Shown here piece by piece: positions 22,459 to 31,694 of a stretch of DNA of 64,000 nucleotides. This DNA is from Sphingorhabdus sp. SMR4y (GTDB taxonomy: Bacteria > Pseudomonadota > Alphaproteobacteria > Sphingomonadales > Sphingomonadaceae): positions 2,041,001 through 2,105,000 of the forward strand of contig NZ_CP022336.1 of assembly GCF_002218195.1 (NCBI RefSeq), read 5' to 3'. Within the stretch, counting starts at the first letter, position 1. Every line of letters begins with the position of its first letter. The notes beneath the pieces were generated by a model. It searched no databases, was not told where the DNA came from, and worked only from the letters and a program-made list of their open reading frames with translations. Position numbers and translations under genes: made by a program.

Positions 22459-22679
22459 ACTGCACCGTCTGCAGTTTCGCTGTCCTACATCCTGGGGATT
22501 TAGTAGTCTTGCACCATGACCCATGAAATGCTGATCCTACCTATTGATACAAAACGCTTTTCCGCCAGTTATTGGAGATGTCCGATGCCTCTTGGCTTGC
22601 CGACAAAGACCGCCAAGGTGATTTTTTCTTAACTGTGTAAAGTGTGTAAAGTTCATCAGGAAAACAGGCCCGAAAATTA

Positions 22680-23360
22680 ATGCCGCTCGAGACCATCTTG
22701 CTTTTTGTCGTTGCTGACCTGATGTTTTGCTTTACCCCGGGGCCGGCCACCATGGTCACCGTCAGCCATGCTCTGCCCCACGGTCCGGCGGGCGGCATGC
22801 GCGGCGCACTTGGGCCGATTGTCGGGGTCAATATTGGCAATTTTATCTGGTATGGTCTAACCGCCCTCGGGCTGATTGCTTTGATCAACGCCGTTCCGTC
22901 CGTCTATGCCGCGCTCCGTTGGATCGGTGTCGGCTATTTGATATGGATGGGGTTCCAGATGCTGAAGAGCGCAAACCGCAAGCTCGCCAACCAGTCCGCC
23001 CGCAAAGCCAGCTTCCAAAGAGGATTGTTCAATGGACTGGCGGTCCACATGTCCAATCCCAAGGCGCTCTTGTTCTACACTGCGTTCATCCCGCCGTTCA
23101 TCGACCCGAGCGGAAATCTGATGCTGCAATTTGCAATCCTGGCCGCCCTGACCATATTCACGGAAACCACCGGTCTGACCTTTTATGCCGCGCTCGCTTC
23201 GAGGGCGCGCAATCTGGCCAATGCTGATCAGGCCCAGCCTGTTTTTCAGAAGATCGCGGCGGTAATATTGCTGTGTGCGGCGTTGATATTGGCTTGGTGG
23301 AACCTCACCGACAGTGCATTGCAAAATGTATTCAACTGGCCGCAAGGAAAAATGGGTTAA
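22680..23360 (+). CDS. LysE/RhtB family amino-acid exporter
   Basis: 226 residues, six predicted membrane helices. The N-terminal motif LMFCFTPGPATMVTVSHALP, followed by GGMRGALGPIVGVNIGNFIW, is the LysE/RhtB signature, and NGLAVHMSNPKALLFYTAFI is the conserved middle motif. Relatives export homoserine, threonine or other amino acids from the inner membrane. The stop codon touches the start of the following protease gene, so the two may be co-translated. A possible weak terminator hairpin of the lysR-type gene (CTTGGC/GCCAAG, then TTTTTT) lies upstream near 22591-22627. Confidence 0.92.
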   Translation: MPLETILLFVVADLMFCFTPGPATMVTVSHALPHGPAGGMRGALGPIVGVNIGNFIWYGLTALGLIALINAVPSVYAALRWIGVGYLIWMGFQMLKSANRKLANQSARKASFQRGLFNGLAVHMSNPKALLFYTAFIPPFIDPSGNLMLQFAILAALTIFTETTGLTFYAALASRARNLANADQAQPVFQKIAAVILLCAALILAWWNLTDSALQNVFNWPQGKMG

Positions 23361-24386
23361 ATGCATATCATGATCCGAATCTGGCTCTCCCTCCTTGTCC
23401 TCAGCGCTGCTGCGCCATTATCTGCACAGAAGGTATCTGGTGACGGGATCGATGCAGACACGATTTTAGCGCTAAAAGGCCTGCAACTGTTGGACCAGCG
23501 CATGAACGCTATCGGCTATCGCCTGACCACCGCCAACGCAGCCTTCTGTGATCCAAAAGCCGCTAGCAGCGGTCTGCTGCTGAATGATGTCGCCCAATAT
23601 GCCGATCAGGAAACCGCGCGTTTCGCTCTTGGGTTCGATGCTCCGATCGGAATTACGGCGGTGGCTCCGGACAGCCCGGCCGAGGCGGCAAAATTATCAC
23701 CGGGCAATAGCCTGCTGGCAATCAACAATATCGCAATTGAGGATATTGCGACCGATGAACCGGAGTCGGAGGATCAGCCTCCAGCCTATCGAAGGATAGA
23801 CACGATCAACCGCACCCTGCAGCAGCAGCTCGCCGCGGGTACTGTGCAATTGACGATTGCGGAAGGCGGTATAAGCAAAACTGTTCCGGTCGAAGCGGTT
23901 CAGACCTGTCCCGGACAGTTCCAGGTCCGGGTCAGTGCCGACCGCAGTGCTACAGCCGATGGCAAACTGGTCAGCGTCTCGTCACGGCTCGCCGAATATT
24001 TTCTGAGCGACGACGAATTTGCCGCAGTCGTCGCCCATGAACTGGCGCATAATCTGCTCAAACATCGCGACAGGCTCGACGCGCAGAACGTCAATCGCGG
24101 CTTTTTCGGGCAATTGGGCAAGAGCGCCGGACGGATCAGGGAAACCGAGATCGAGGCAGACCGGCTATCGGTCTGGCTGATGGCCAACGCCGGCTATGAC
24201 CCGCAGGCCGCAATCCGATTCTGGACGCGCTATGGCAAGGAACATGGCAAAGGTATATTCTCCGCCTCCACCCATTATCGCTGGAAAAAACGCGTGCAGC
24301 TGTTCGAGGAGGAAATCGCGAAAATGGCCGCGATGAAACCCGTCGAGGGGAAATATGCGCCACCGTTGCTGACGGGAACCGACTGA
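23361..24386 (+). CDS. Exported M48 family metalloprotease with PDZ-like domain
   Basis: 341 residues. A signal peptide ends near residue 22 (APLSA/QK). Residues about 88-175 look like a PDZ domain (PIGITAVAPDSPAEAAKLSPG, split here by reading GNSLLAINN). The zinc motif HELAH is at 226-230, followed by ETEIEADRLSVWLMANAGYD, which carries the third zinc ligand Glu. Such periplasmic proteases deal with misfolded or outer-membrane proteins (BepA/LoiP-like). The ATG follows the LysE stop codon without a gap. The gene ends one base from a convergent lipoprotein gene. Confidence 0.88.
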   Translation: MHIMIRIWLSLLVLSAAAPLSAQKVSGDGIDADTILALKGLQLLDQRMNAIGYRLTTANAAFCDPKAASSGLLLNDVAQYADQETARFALGFDAPIGITAVAPDSPAEAAKLSPGNSLLAINNIAIEDIATDEPESEDQPPAYRRIDTINRTLQQQLAAGTVQLTIAEGGISKTVPVEAVQTCPGQFQVRVSADRSATADGKLVSVSSRLAEYFLSDDEFAAVVAHELAHNLLKHRDRLDAQNVNRGFFGQLGKSAGRIRETEIEADRLSVWLMANAGYDPQAAIRFWTRYGKEHGKGIFSASTHYRWKKRVQLFEEEIAKMAAMKPVEGKYAPPLLTGTD

Positions 24387-24387
24387 C

Positions 24388-24657
24388 TCAATCGTCGTCC
24401 TTGTAGGCATCCTTGCAGTTGCGGCGCTCCTGCTTGTCGCGGGCTTCATCGAGACATAGATCGCGCTGCTTCTTGCGGTCGGCCAGCGCCTTGCGCCCGA
24501 GATCCTCTTCCCTTTCGGACTGGGTCTGGGTGGTCGCATCCACCGCCGTCTCGACGACCGTCCCGGCGGCCCGGAACGGCGCGGTCACGATTTTGCTGAC
24601 GCAGCCGGACAACAGAAGAGGGACGAGAGCCGCCGCCAACAGGGGTGATATGCGCAT
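24388..24657 (-). CDS. Small lipoprotein, charged C-terminus, unknown function
   Basis: 89 residues. A lipoprotein signal with lipobox LLSGC (Cys19) is followed by a short helix-forming part and a very charged end (SEREEDLGRKALADRKKQRD, with two Cys in LCLDEARDKQERRNCKD). GAGG precedes the ATG. It comes last in the direction RND-msrA-galU-lipoprotein. I recognise no family; similar small lipoproteins are frequent in sphingomonads. Confidence 0.75.
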   Translation of the reverse strand: MRISPLLAAALVPLLLSGCVSKIVTAPFRAAGTVVETAVDATTQTQSEREEDLGRKALADRKKQRDLCLDEARDKQERRNCKDAYKDDD

Positions 24658-24705
24658 GACAAACTCCTCAATTATTCTGCATAGACATCATGCCGGCCGC
24701 AAGGA

Positions 24706-25575
24706 TCAGGTCTCCGCCAGCATGGCCTCCGCCATCGCCCTTATGTCGCTGCCCATATCCGGATGCGCCAAGGCCATTGCCAGATTGGCTTCGACATAAC
24801 CCTGTTTCGATCCGCAATCGTAGCGCTTGCCGTCAAAGGTCATGCCGTGGAACGGCTGCTGGCCGATCATTTGTGCCATTGCATCGGTCAACTGGATTTC
24901 ACCACCTGCGCCCGCTGCCTGCGTTTCCAGAATCCGCATCACTTCCGGTTGCAGGATATAGCGGCCAGGCAGGATGAGATTGGACGGCGCCGTGCCGGCC
25001 GCGGGCTTCTCGACGAGCCCCTTGACCTCGGTGATGGGGCCGTCGCGATAGCCGGGATCAATAACACCATAAGATGGCGTTTTCTCGATCGGAATCTCGA
25101 GCGCACAGACGATATTGCCGCCAAGCTTGTTATAGGCGTCGACCATCTGCTTCATGCATCCGGGCGAACCGACCATGAATTCGTCCGGCAGGAAAATCGC
25201 GAAAGGTTCGTCACCGATAATGTCGCGCGCGCACCAGATGGCGTGGCCGAGACCCAGCGGCTCCTGCTGCCGCACAAAGACACAGTCGCCGGGGGTGAGC
25301 CGGGTCCCCTCCAGAACCGAACGGTCTTTCGACCGGTCCTCCATCGTCCGTTCCAGTTCATACGCCATGTCGAAATGATCCTCGATCATCCCCTTGCCGC
25401 GGCCATTCACGAAAATCATCTGCTCGATGCCCGCCTCCAGAGCCTCGTCGACAGCATATTGCAGCAACGGCCGGTCGACGATCGGGAACAGTTCCTTCGG
25501 CATAACCTTGGTCGCTGGAAGAAAGCGTGTGCCCATACCGGCGACGGGGAAAACGGCTTTTTTGATGGGTTTCAT
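24706..25575 (-). CDS. galU: UTP-glucose-1-phosphate uridylyltransferase
   Basis: 289 residues, the family length. The nucleotide-binding motif FPVAGMGTRFLPATKVMPKE stands at the N-terminus; FLPDEFMVGSPGCM and GLVEKPAAGTAPSN are typical GalU stretches. It makes UDP-glucose for surface polysaccharides and lipopolysaccharide. It follows msrA by 9 bases on the same strand, probably one transcript, although the pathway link to RND efflux is not obvious. Confidence 0.96.
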   Translation of the reverse strand: MKPIKKAVFPVAGMGTRFLPATKVMPKELFPIVDRPLLQYAVDEALEAGIEQMIFVNGRGKGMIEDHFDMAYELERTMEDRSKDRSVLEGTRLTPGDCVFVRQQEPLGLGHAIWCARDIIGDEPFAIFLPDEFMVGSPGCMKQMVDAYNKLGGNIVCALEIPIEKTPSYGVIDPGYRDGPITEVKGLVEKPAAGTAPSNLILPGRYILQPEVMRILETQAAGAGGEIQLTDAMAQMIGQQPFHGMTFDGKRYDCGSKQGYVEANLAMALAHPDMGSDIRAMAEAMLAET

Positions 25576-25584
25576 AATTCTGTT

Positions 25585-26118
25585 CTAGTCCTTCAACTTG
25601 TTGGCAAAACTGGTCCGCAATTTTTGTAGTTTCGGAGGGATGGTCGCGACACAATACGGATTGCTGCGTCCTTCGTCAGCCCAATATTGCTGGTGGTAAT
25701 CTTCCGCTACATACCATGGTGCCGGCCCTTCGATGGTGGTCACTACCGCTTCTGCACGTCCTTCTGCCGCGCGCTTAATGCCGGCTTCGGCTGCAGCCCG
25801 CTGATCCTCGTCGAGCGGGAAAATCGCCGAGCGGTATTGGGTTCCGACATCATTGCCCTGCCGGTTGAGTTGCGTCGGATCATGGGTGGCGAAGAAAATA
25901 TCGAGCAAATCGGCATAGCTGACCACATCATCGTCGAATTCGATCTTGATCGCCTCTGCATGACCCGTCGTGCCGGAACAGACCTCGCGGTAGGTCGGGT
26001 CGGGTTTTTCTCCGCCAATATAGCCGCTCTCAACGGATGTGACTCCGGCAATATCGTTGAACACCGCTTCGGTGCACCAAAAACAGCCACCGGCAAAAAT
26101 GGCCTCCTGCTTTGCCAT
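25585..26118 (-). CDS. msrA: Peptide-methionine (S)-S-oxide reductase MsrA
   Basis: 177 residues. The catalytic Cys12 is in FAGGCFWCTEAVF, and GYIGGEKPDPTYREVCSGTT and GTQYRSAIF are family motifs. It repairs the S-epimer of methionine sulfoxide in proteins using thioredoxin. I chose the ATG at 26118 because AAAGGAGATACT lies just before it; a longer in-frame reading of 20 residues runs into the preceding RND gene. It starts 10 bases after the RND pump stop. Confidence 0.96.
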   Translation of the reverse strand: MAKQEAIFAGGCFWCTEAVFNDIAGVTSVESGYIGGEKPDPTYREVCSGTTGHAEAIKIEFDDDVVSYADLLDIFFATHDPTQLNRQGNDVGTQYRSAIFPLDEDQRAAAEAGIKRAAEGRAEAVVTTIEGPAPWYVAEDYHQQYWADEGRSNPYCVATIPPKLQKLRTSFANKLKD

Positions 26119-26128
26119 AGTATCTCCT

Positions 26129-29100
26129 TTACTGGGCGGCTGCATCGCCCCCTTCATTTGCATTCCGGCTCGCCTCATCGCGTCTGGCGACCAGAAGATA
26201 CATGGCGGGTGTTACCACGCGAGACAAGAGGGTCGAACTGACCAACCCGCCGATGATGATCCCGGCCAGCGGTGCATAGAGGGCCCCGCCCCAGAGCGCG
26301 AGCGGTGTCAAACCGCCAATCGCCGTGATCGACGTGAGCAATACCGGCAGGAACCGGACCTCTCCGGCTTTCTCGATCGCTTCGCGCAACTCCATGCCCT
26401 CCGCGCGCAACTGGCTGGTAAAATCGACCAGCAAAATCGAGTTTTTGATTTCAATTCCGATCAACGCGATAAAGCCGATAAGCGCCATTACGCTCAGCGA
26501 GTTGCCCGTGAAATACAGGGCGAGAATACCCCCAAACGTCCCCAGAGGGATGACCCCCGCCACGACGATGGTCTCCCGGAACCGCCTGAACTCGGCAACC
26601 AGAACGGCAAAAATCAGCATGAAAGCTGTCAGGATCAACGGGCCAAAATTACCGAAGGTCTCACCAATTTCCTCGGCCTCGCCACCGATCGACCATTCAT
26701 ATCCTTCCGGGAAGTCGATCTGCTGTAACTTTTCAACCGCTCGGTCGTTGACCGTCGAGGGCACTTCCCCGAAATCGACCTGAGCCGTGACGAGGACCGT
26801 TCTTTGCAATTGATGACGCTGGATTTGCGGGGTCACATTGGTGAGCTTGGGATCCGTGATCTGGGCCAACGGAACCGGATCGCCGGCGCGCGTGGCAACG
26901 TAGATCTTGTCCAACACGGATATCGGAAGACTATCCTCAAACGGGAAGCGAACGGTTACCGGATAATTGTCCCCTTCCTTATCCCGGAAATAGGCCGCCT
27001 GCTCGCCGCTGATTGCGAGCCTGACAGCCCGCCGCGGCTCACCGGACGGAATATCCAGCAGTGCCGCCTTCTGTTCATTCAAGCCGATGTCGAGGTCGAT
27101 CTTGTCTGTTTCTACCGGATTGACAATATCCCGGGCACCCGGCGTCTCGCGCAAGACATCGGCAATCGTGCCAGACAATTGCTTGAGCATATCCAGTTCC
27201 GGGCCGGACACCCGAATGACAATCGGCGCTTCCACCGGCGTTCCATTTTGAAAGAGCTCAATCTTCACCCGAGCGCCAGCAATCTGATCGAGCTGCGCCC
27301 GCAACCGGTCGATCATCTCCGGCCCTTCGCGAGTATCCCATTCGTCGAGAACCGCCAATACTTCCCCATAATTGATGCGCTCGGCTCGTGGTCCGACATT
27401 ATAATACACTTGGGGATTGCCGTTGCCGATATTCTCTGCGCGTACCTTTATGCTCGGCTCGCTTTCCAGAATTCTGGTCACCTCCGCTACGATCCGGTCC
27501 GTACGATCAAGACTGCTGCCTTGTTCCGCTTCGACCGAAACCCGGAAATAGGGGGCGTCGGCAAAAGGAAATAGCGAGAAACCCAGCTTAGGCACCAGCG
27601 CGAAGGCGGAGAGACACAGGAGCATGGCGATCAATACTGTCTTGACCGGCGCGCCCAGCGCAATGTGAAGGAGAGGTCGGTAGAAGCGCTGAATCTTGCC
27701 ATTGACCCAGCGCAACGCCCGATTGCCTTCCGGATTCTCGTCGCGTCGCAACATACGGCTGGCGAGGAAGGGAATCAGGGACAGTGAGATGACCAGAGAA
27801 GAAATCACCGTCGCGATAATCGCGATGAAAAAGGATCGGGTGTAGACCCCAGCACCGCTGGGCAAAAACAGTAACGGCACAAAGGCGAGGACCAATACGG
27901 CGGTAGATCCGATCACCGCTGCGCGGATTTCCAGACAGGCTTCGATCGCCGCCTGGGTTCTGGTTTTACCCATGCGTAAATGGCGCGCGATATTTTCGGT
28001 TACAACGATACTGTCATCGACCAGCAACCCGAGCGACACGATAAAACCGGCTATTGAAAGCTGGCTGAGATTATATCCCATCGCATATAGCACTAACAGT
28101 CCGGAGGCGAGAGAGAGTGGGATGGAAATCATGACAATGCCCGAGGACCGTAATCCAAGGGGCAAAAGCGTAAAAATCACCAAAGCAATAGCGATAGTGA
28201 AGTCACGCGTCAGTTCATTCAATCGCCTTTTCACGTCGCGGCTCTGGTCAAACTGCATGGCCAGTTCAATGTCCGGAGGCAAAACCAGCCGCTGCTGATC
28301 CATTACGGCATCAAGATCCTTCTTCAGCCGCGTGACATCCACCGCATCTTTTTGCGTGACCGTGAGAAATACCGCCCGCTGACCATTGTGCCGGGTGCGG
28401 TAAAGCTGCTCTTCTGCTCCCCATCTAACCTCTGCAACATCGTCTACAGTCAGCAGCGAGCCGCTCGATGCCCGCAGCGGCAATCCCCGAATGGTATCAA
28501 GTTCGCGAAACGCGCCGCCGGCTTCGACGTTCAGCCTGCGTTCGCCGCTCTGGACCGCGCCGCCGGGCAAGTCAGCGCCACCCTGACGAATGGCGTCAGC
28601 GATTGCGCTGGCCGGGACCCGGAGCTCGGAAAGCCGCTCTGGTTTGACTTCGACGCTGACTTCAGGCTGGGGCAGTCCGAAAATCCGGGCTTCCCGTACA
28701 CCGGGATTGCGCATGAATACGTCCGCCATGTCTTCCGCATATTTTTCCATCCGCCGCCACGAGGCAGTTGCGCTGACCAGTGCCACCTGCATGACCGAGG
28801 CCTCGGTCGTGCGGATCTTGCGGAATTCCAGTTTCTGTAATGCGGCCGGCATGTCATCGCGAATTGCGGACACTTCCCGCACCACGTCGTCGAAATATCC
28901 GTCGACATCGCCCGACCACTGGCTGAATTCCACCCGAATGACAGTACCACCATCGGTGCTCGTCGATTGCACCTTTGCAATATCGTCAAGTCCCTGAACG
29001 ACATCTTCTATCGGCTTCGCAATGGTCTCTTCCATTTCCTGCGCATCGGCCCCCGGCTGGATCGCGATGATATTGACAGCAGGAATAGGGAAATGCGGAT

Positions 29101-29206
29101 CGACGGCCTTGGGAATTCCGCTGAGCGCGCTCAACCCCAGCAATGCAAGCAGGAGAAACAGGACCGAAGTGAGCTGCCATCGGGAAATCACGAAACGGGC
29201 AAGCAT
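26129..29206 (-). CDS. RND family efflux pump, inner-membrane permease
   Basis: 1025 residues, twelve membrane helices in the usual 1+5/1+5 plan with two large periplasmic loops. The fourth-helix proton relay is visible as GLLVDDSIVVTENIARH (two Asp). The N-terminal LSGIPKAVDPHFPIPAVNII belongs to the AcrB/MdtB-like class. It pumps drugs or other amphiphiles out with a partner adaptor and an outer-membrane channel. The adaptor gene lies 36 bases upstream; no outer-membrane factor gene is in the window, so TolC must come from elsewhere. Confidence 0.95.
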   Translation of the reverse strand: MLARFVISRWQLTSVLFLLLALLGLSALSGIPKAVDPHFPIPAVNIIAIQPGADAQEMEETIAKPIEDVVQGLDDIAKVQSTSTDGGTVIRVEFSQWSGDVDGYFDDVVREVSAIRDDMPAALQKLEFRKIRTTEASVMQVALVSATASWRRMEKYAEDMADVFMRNPGVREARIFGLPQPEVSVEVKPERLSELRVPASAIADAIRQGGADLPGGAVQSGERRLNVEAGGAFRELDTIRGLPLRASSGSLLTVDDVAEVRWGAEEQLYRTRHNGQRAVFLTVTQKDAVDVTRLKKDLDAVMDQQRLVLPPDIELAMQFDQSRDVKRRLNELTRDFTIAIALVIFTLLPLGLRSSGIVMISIPLSLASGLLVLYAMGYNLSQLSIAGFIVSLGLLVDDSIVVTENIARHLRMGKTRTQAAIEACLEIRAAVIGSTAVLVLAFVPLLFLPSGAGVYTRSFFIAIIATVISSLVISLSLIPFLASRMLRRDENPEGNRALRWVNGKIQRFYRPLLHIALGAPVKTVLIAMLLCLSAFALVPKLGFSLFPFADAPYFRVSVEAEQGSSLDRTDRIVAEVTRILESEPSIKVRAENIGNGNPQVYYNVGPRAERINYGEVLAVLDEWDTREGPEMIDRLRAQLDQIAGARVKIELFQNGTPVEAPIVIRVSGPELDMLKQLSGTIADVLRETPGARDIVNPVETDKIDLDIGLNEQKAALLDIPSGEPRRAVRLAISGEQAAYFRDKEGDNYPVTVRFPFEDSLPISVLDKIYVATRAGDPVPLAQITDPKLTNVTPQIQRHQLQRTVLVTAQVDFGEVPSTVNDRAVEKLQQIDFPEGYEWSIGGEAEEIGETFGNFGPLILTAFMLIFAVLVAEFRRFRETIVVAGVIPLGTFGGILALYFTGNSLSVMALIGFIALIGIEIKNSILLVDFTSQLRAEGMELREAIEKAGEVRFLPVLLTSITAIGGLTPLALWGGALYAPLAGIIIGGLVSSTLLSRVVTPAMYLLVARRDEASRNANEGGDAAAQ

Positions 29207-29242
29207 CTCAGATCCGGCAATCGCTGTATAACAATTGAATGA

Positions 29243-30295
29243 TCATCGCGCCGGCCGGATAGGCTTTATCAAATCGCCGTCCCTCAGTTTCTCGACGCCC
29301 CGGGTTACGATGACCTCACCTGCTGACAATCCGCCGAGAATTTCCAGATTCTTGTCGGTCAATTTGCCGATCTGGACATTTCTCTGCTTCACCCGATCTT
29401 TTTCATCGACAACAAACACCAGACCTTCGCCGGTGCGCACACCAAATATCGCATTGGCGGGAATTGCAAAAGTCGCTCGGCTGTCGCGCGGCACATATAT
29501 TTCGACCATACCCAGTTGCCCGGAGCGCAGGCGGTCGTTCGTCGGGAGCAGAAAATTCACTTCGAACGTCCCGGTCCGCTCATCCGCCCGGCCGTCTTTT
29601 TCGCTGACCACTGCATCCAGCGGCTTGTCGGACACCGCAGAGAGCAAGACCTTGGCCGGCATGCCGATGCTGACACGGGCGGCGTCGGCATCGGTCATCG
29701 GCACCCGTAGCACAAATCCCTTGTCGATTTCGCCCAGCACCATTGCGGCCGTACCCGCCGACACAATTTGCCCCGCATCGATATTGCGCGACAGAATAAT
29801 CCCGCTGCTCGGCGCGCGTATATAGGAAGTGCGGCTGGCAAATTCCGTAGACTCGACACGCGCCCGGGCTGCGCGGGCTGCCGCTTCTGACTGTTCCAGC
29901 CGGGACTTGGTTACCCAGCCGTCTTTAAACAGTTTTTCGACGCGATCATATTCTGCTTCTGCACGATCGCGCTCGGCGCGCGCCGCGCTCAAATCCGCCG
30001 CAACGATACTGCCATCCAGAGCCGCCAGAATCGCACCCCGCTCTACCCGGTCCCCTTCTTCATAGCGAACGGAAGCAACCTTACCGTCGGTGGTAAATCC
30101 CAAAGCCGTTTCGCGGCGCAAACGAACAGTGCCTGCAGCATTCAGGGTTTCACTATCGCTCGCCGACTGAACCATTGCCACGGCTGCCGGAATCGGTTCG
30201 GCTGAACTGGGCTTTGCCTCTGGTTCGCTCACGCTGCATCCGGTCGCGAGGACCAGACCGCTGAAAATCGATATTATCGTTCTGCCAAGCGTCAT
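29243..30295 (-). CDS. RND efflux pump periplasmic adaptor (membrane fusion protein)
   Basis: 350 residues with a lipoprotein signal, lipobox LATGC. Order of parts: biotinyl-lipoyl-like halves around a short coiled-coil hairpin (AARAERDRAEAEYDRVEKLF and EQSEAAARAARARVE), a beta-barrel, and the membrane-proximal domain ending LRDGDLIKPI. It joins the inner-membrane pump to the outer-membrane channel. I chose the ATG at 30295, preceded by AGGGGTGG; a GTG 15 bases earlier is possible. It leads the adaptor-pump-msrA-galU direction. No regulator gene is adjacent. Confidence 0.93.
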   Translation of the reverse strand: MTLGRTIISIFSGLVLATGCSVSEPEAKPSSAEPIPAAVAMVQSASDSETLNAAGTVRLRRETALGFTTDGKVASVRYEEGDRVERGAILAALDGSIVAADLSAARAERDRAEAEYDRVEKLFKDGWVTKSRLEQSEAAARAARARVESTEFASRTSYIRAPSSGIILSRNIDAGQIVSAGTAAMVLGEIDKGFVLRVPMTDADAARVSIGMPAKVLLSAVSDKPLDAVVSEKDGRADERTGTFEVNFLLPTNDRLRSGQLGMVEIYVPRDSRATFAIPANAIFGVRTGEGLVFVVDEKDRVKQRNVQIGKLTDKNLEILGGLSAGEVIVTRGVEKLRDGDLIKPIRPAR

Positions 30296-30374
30296 ATCGC
30301 GCACTACCACCCCTGCTCAATTTGTCTTAAGTCCCTATCGGGCAGGGACCAATAGAAAATTGTCAAATAGAGCC

Positions 30375-30405
30375 AAAAAGGGCCGGATTAGGAAAGTCGG
30401 CCCTT
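30375..30405 (-). terminator. Terminator downstream of the sua5-like gene (minus strand)
   Basis: On the minus strand AAGGGCCG and CGGCCCTT pair around a 12-base loop and are followed by TTTTT. It separates the Sua5 transcript from the RND unit. Confidence 0.7.
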
Positions 30406-30484
30406 CAAATGTGTTATTAAAGAGTCAGTCCTGGTATTCAGAACCGCCATCCGCTCGCCATTCCTGTGCCTCTCGCAAGATCAA

Positions 30485-30676
30485 TCAGGATGTTGTCTGC
30501 CGAGTATAAGCCAGTTGGACATGCGTCGTCCCGAGACTGTTCATCAGGGTGAAGGAAGAACTCTGGAAATTCTCAATCGCGACACCAGTCGCGATTCCAA
30601 GGTCCGCTGTACGTGACGGAGTCAGGCAAGGTGAGACGGCGGCAACAGCACCAGTATTCCATGGCAAGATAGGCAC
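30485..30676 (-). CDS. Possible small protein directly after sua5-like gene
   Basis: A 63-codon frame starts with ATG 6 bases beyond the Sua5 stop codon, in the same direction, and ends before the terminator at 30405. Its sequence (AVAAVSPCLTPSRTADLGIA, then SFTLMNSLGTTHVQLAYTRQ) is rich in Ser/Thr and matches no family I know. A ribosome-binding site is not obvious. It may be a real small protein, a degraded gene, or chance. Confidence 0.25.
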   Translation of the reverse strand: MPILPWNTGAVAAVSPCLTPSRTADLGIATGVAIENFQSSSFTLMNSLGTTHVQLAYTRQTTS

Positions 30677-30682
30677 GGTCTC

Positions 30683-31642
30683 TTATGCAGGGGTCGCCGC
30701 GCGGATCAGCCGGTCGTTCAACGCAATCCCGATACCTTCGCCGGGAATTGGTGCCACGGCGATCCGGGGCTTGCCGCTCCCGTCAGCATAGTGAAGTGCA
30801 GCGAACAGATAGCTGGCGGCTTCTGCGAGGTCAGCATCGGGCGACAGATTCCGGTCTCCGGAAACGGGACCAAAACCGATAAGATATTCATCCGTCATGG
30901 CCGATAGCGCGTTGAGACGTAGCGGCTTTGACGGCGCGTAATGCGAAGACATCTGCCCGGGGGCTTCGATTTTGCCGCTGGTTTCGCCGGACGGTGGTTT
31001 GCCGACGATTTCTGTCAGTCGCGCTTCCGTCACCGGCCCGGGTCGCAAAATCCGGTAGTGATCGTCCGCAATCGCAACTATTGTCGATTCGATCCCCTGT
31101 GTACAGGGACCGCCATCCAATATCATCGGCGCTTTCTCCCCCAGACTGCGCGCAACGTGATCCGCGGTGGTCGGGCTGATCCCGCCGCTGCGATTGGCCG
31201 ACGGTGCAGCGAGAAACAGACCCGATACTTCGAGCAATTCCCGCATCACCGGATGCGCCGGACAGCGCAGGGCGATCGTGTCCAAACCGGCGGTAACGGC
31301 TGCCGCTACCGGACAATCTTCGCTCTTCGGAACCACGAGTGTCAGAGGCCCTGGCCAAAGCGCCTCGGCGAAACAAGCCGCAAGGTCATTCAATCGTCCA
31401 AGTCTCCGGGCCGCTACCATGTCCGGCACGTGCACAATCAGGGGATTGAAATCCGGACGGCCCTTGGTCCGGTAAATCTCCGCCACGGCCGAAGCATTGG
31501 TCGAATCGGCGGCCAGACCATAAACCGTTTCAGTGGGCACTGCGACCAGTCCGCCCGCGTGCAGGCGGGCCGCTGCTTCGCCAATCGTCGCCTTGCCGTA
31601 ACGGCGCGCTTCACCGCCAATATGATCATTTGAGCCGGACAT
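30683..31642 (-). CDS. L-threonylcarbamoyladenylate synthase (Sua5/YciO/YrdC family)
   Basis: 319 residues, the long Sua5 form: an N-terminal YrdC domain (AGGLVAVPTETVYGLAADST, KGRPDFNPLIVHV, and APSANRSGGISPTT) plus a C-terminal Sua5 domain after SSHYAPSKPLRL, a conserved linker. The enzyme makes threonylcarbamoyl-AMP from threonine, bicarbonate and ATP for the t6A37 modification of ANN-reading tRNAs. It is divergent from the acyl-CoA dehydrogenase gene, with only 52 bases between the starts. Confidence 0.95.
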   Translation of the reverse strand: MSGSNDHIGGEARRYGKATIGEAAARLHAGGLVAVPTETVYGLAADSTNASAVAEIYRTKGRPDFNPLIVHVPDMVAARRLGRLNDLAACFAEALWPGPLTLVVPKSEDCPVAAAVTAGLDTIALRCPAHPVMRELLEVSGLFLAAPSANRSGGISPTTADHVARSLGEKAPMILDGGPCTQGIESTIVAIADDHYRILRPGPVTEARLTEIVGKPPSGETSGKIEAPGQMSSHYAPSKPLRLNALSAMTDEYLIGFGPVSGDRNLSPDADLAEAASYLFAALHYADGSGKPRIAVAPIPGEGIGIALNDRLIRAATPA

Positions 31643-31694
31643 GACCCTGCGCTATAGCCCAGCGGAAATTCAGGCAACAACGGATAACAAATTC

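Larger units (their letters stand above)
30311..30682. other. Intergenic region between RND adaptor and sua5-like gene
   Basis: 372 bases. It holds the presumed RND promoter, a minus-strand terminator (30375-30405) and a 63-codon open frame directly after the Sua5-like gene, which is listed separately with low confidence. Nothing else is recognised here. Confidence 0.5.
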
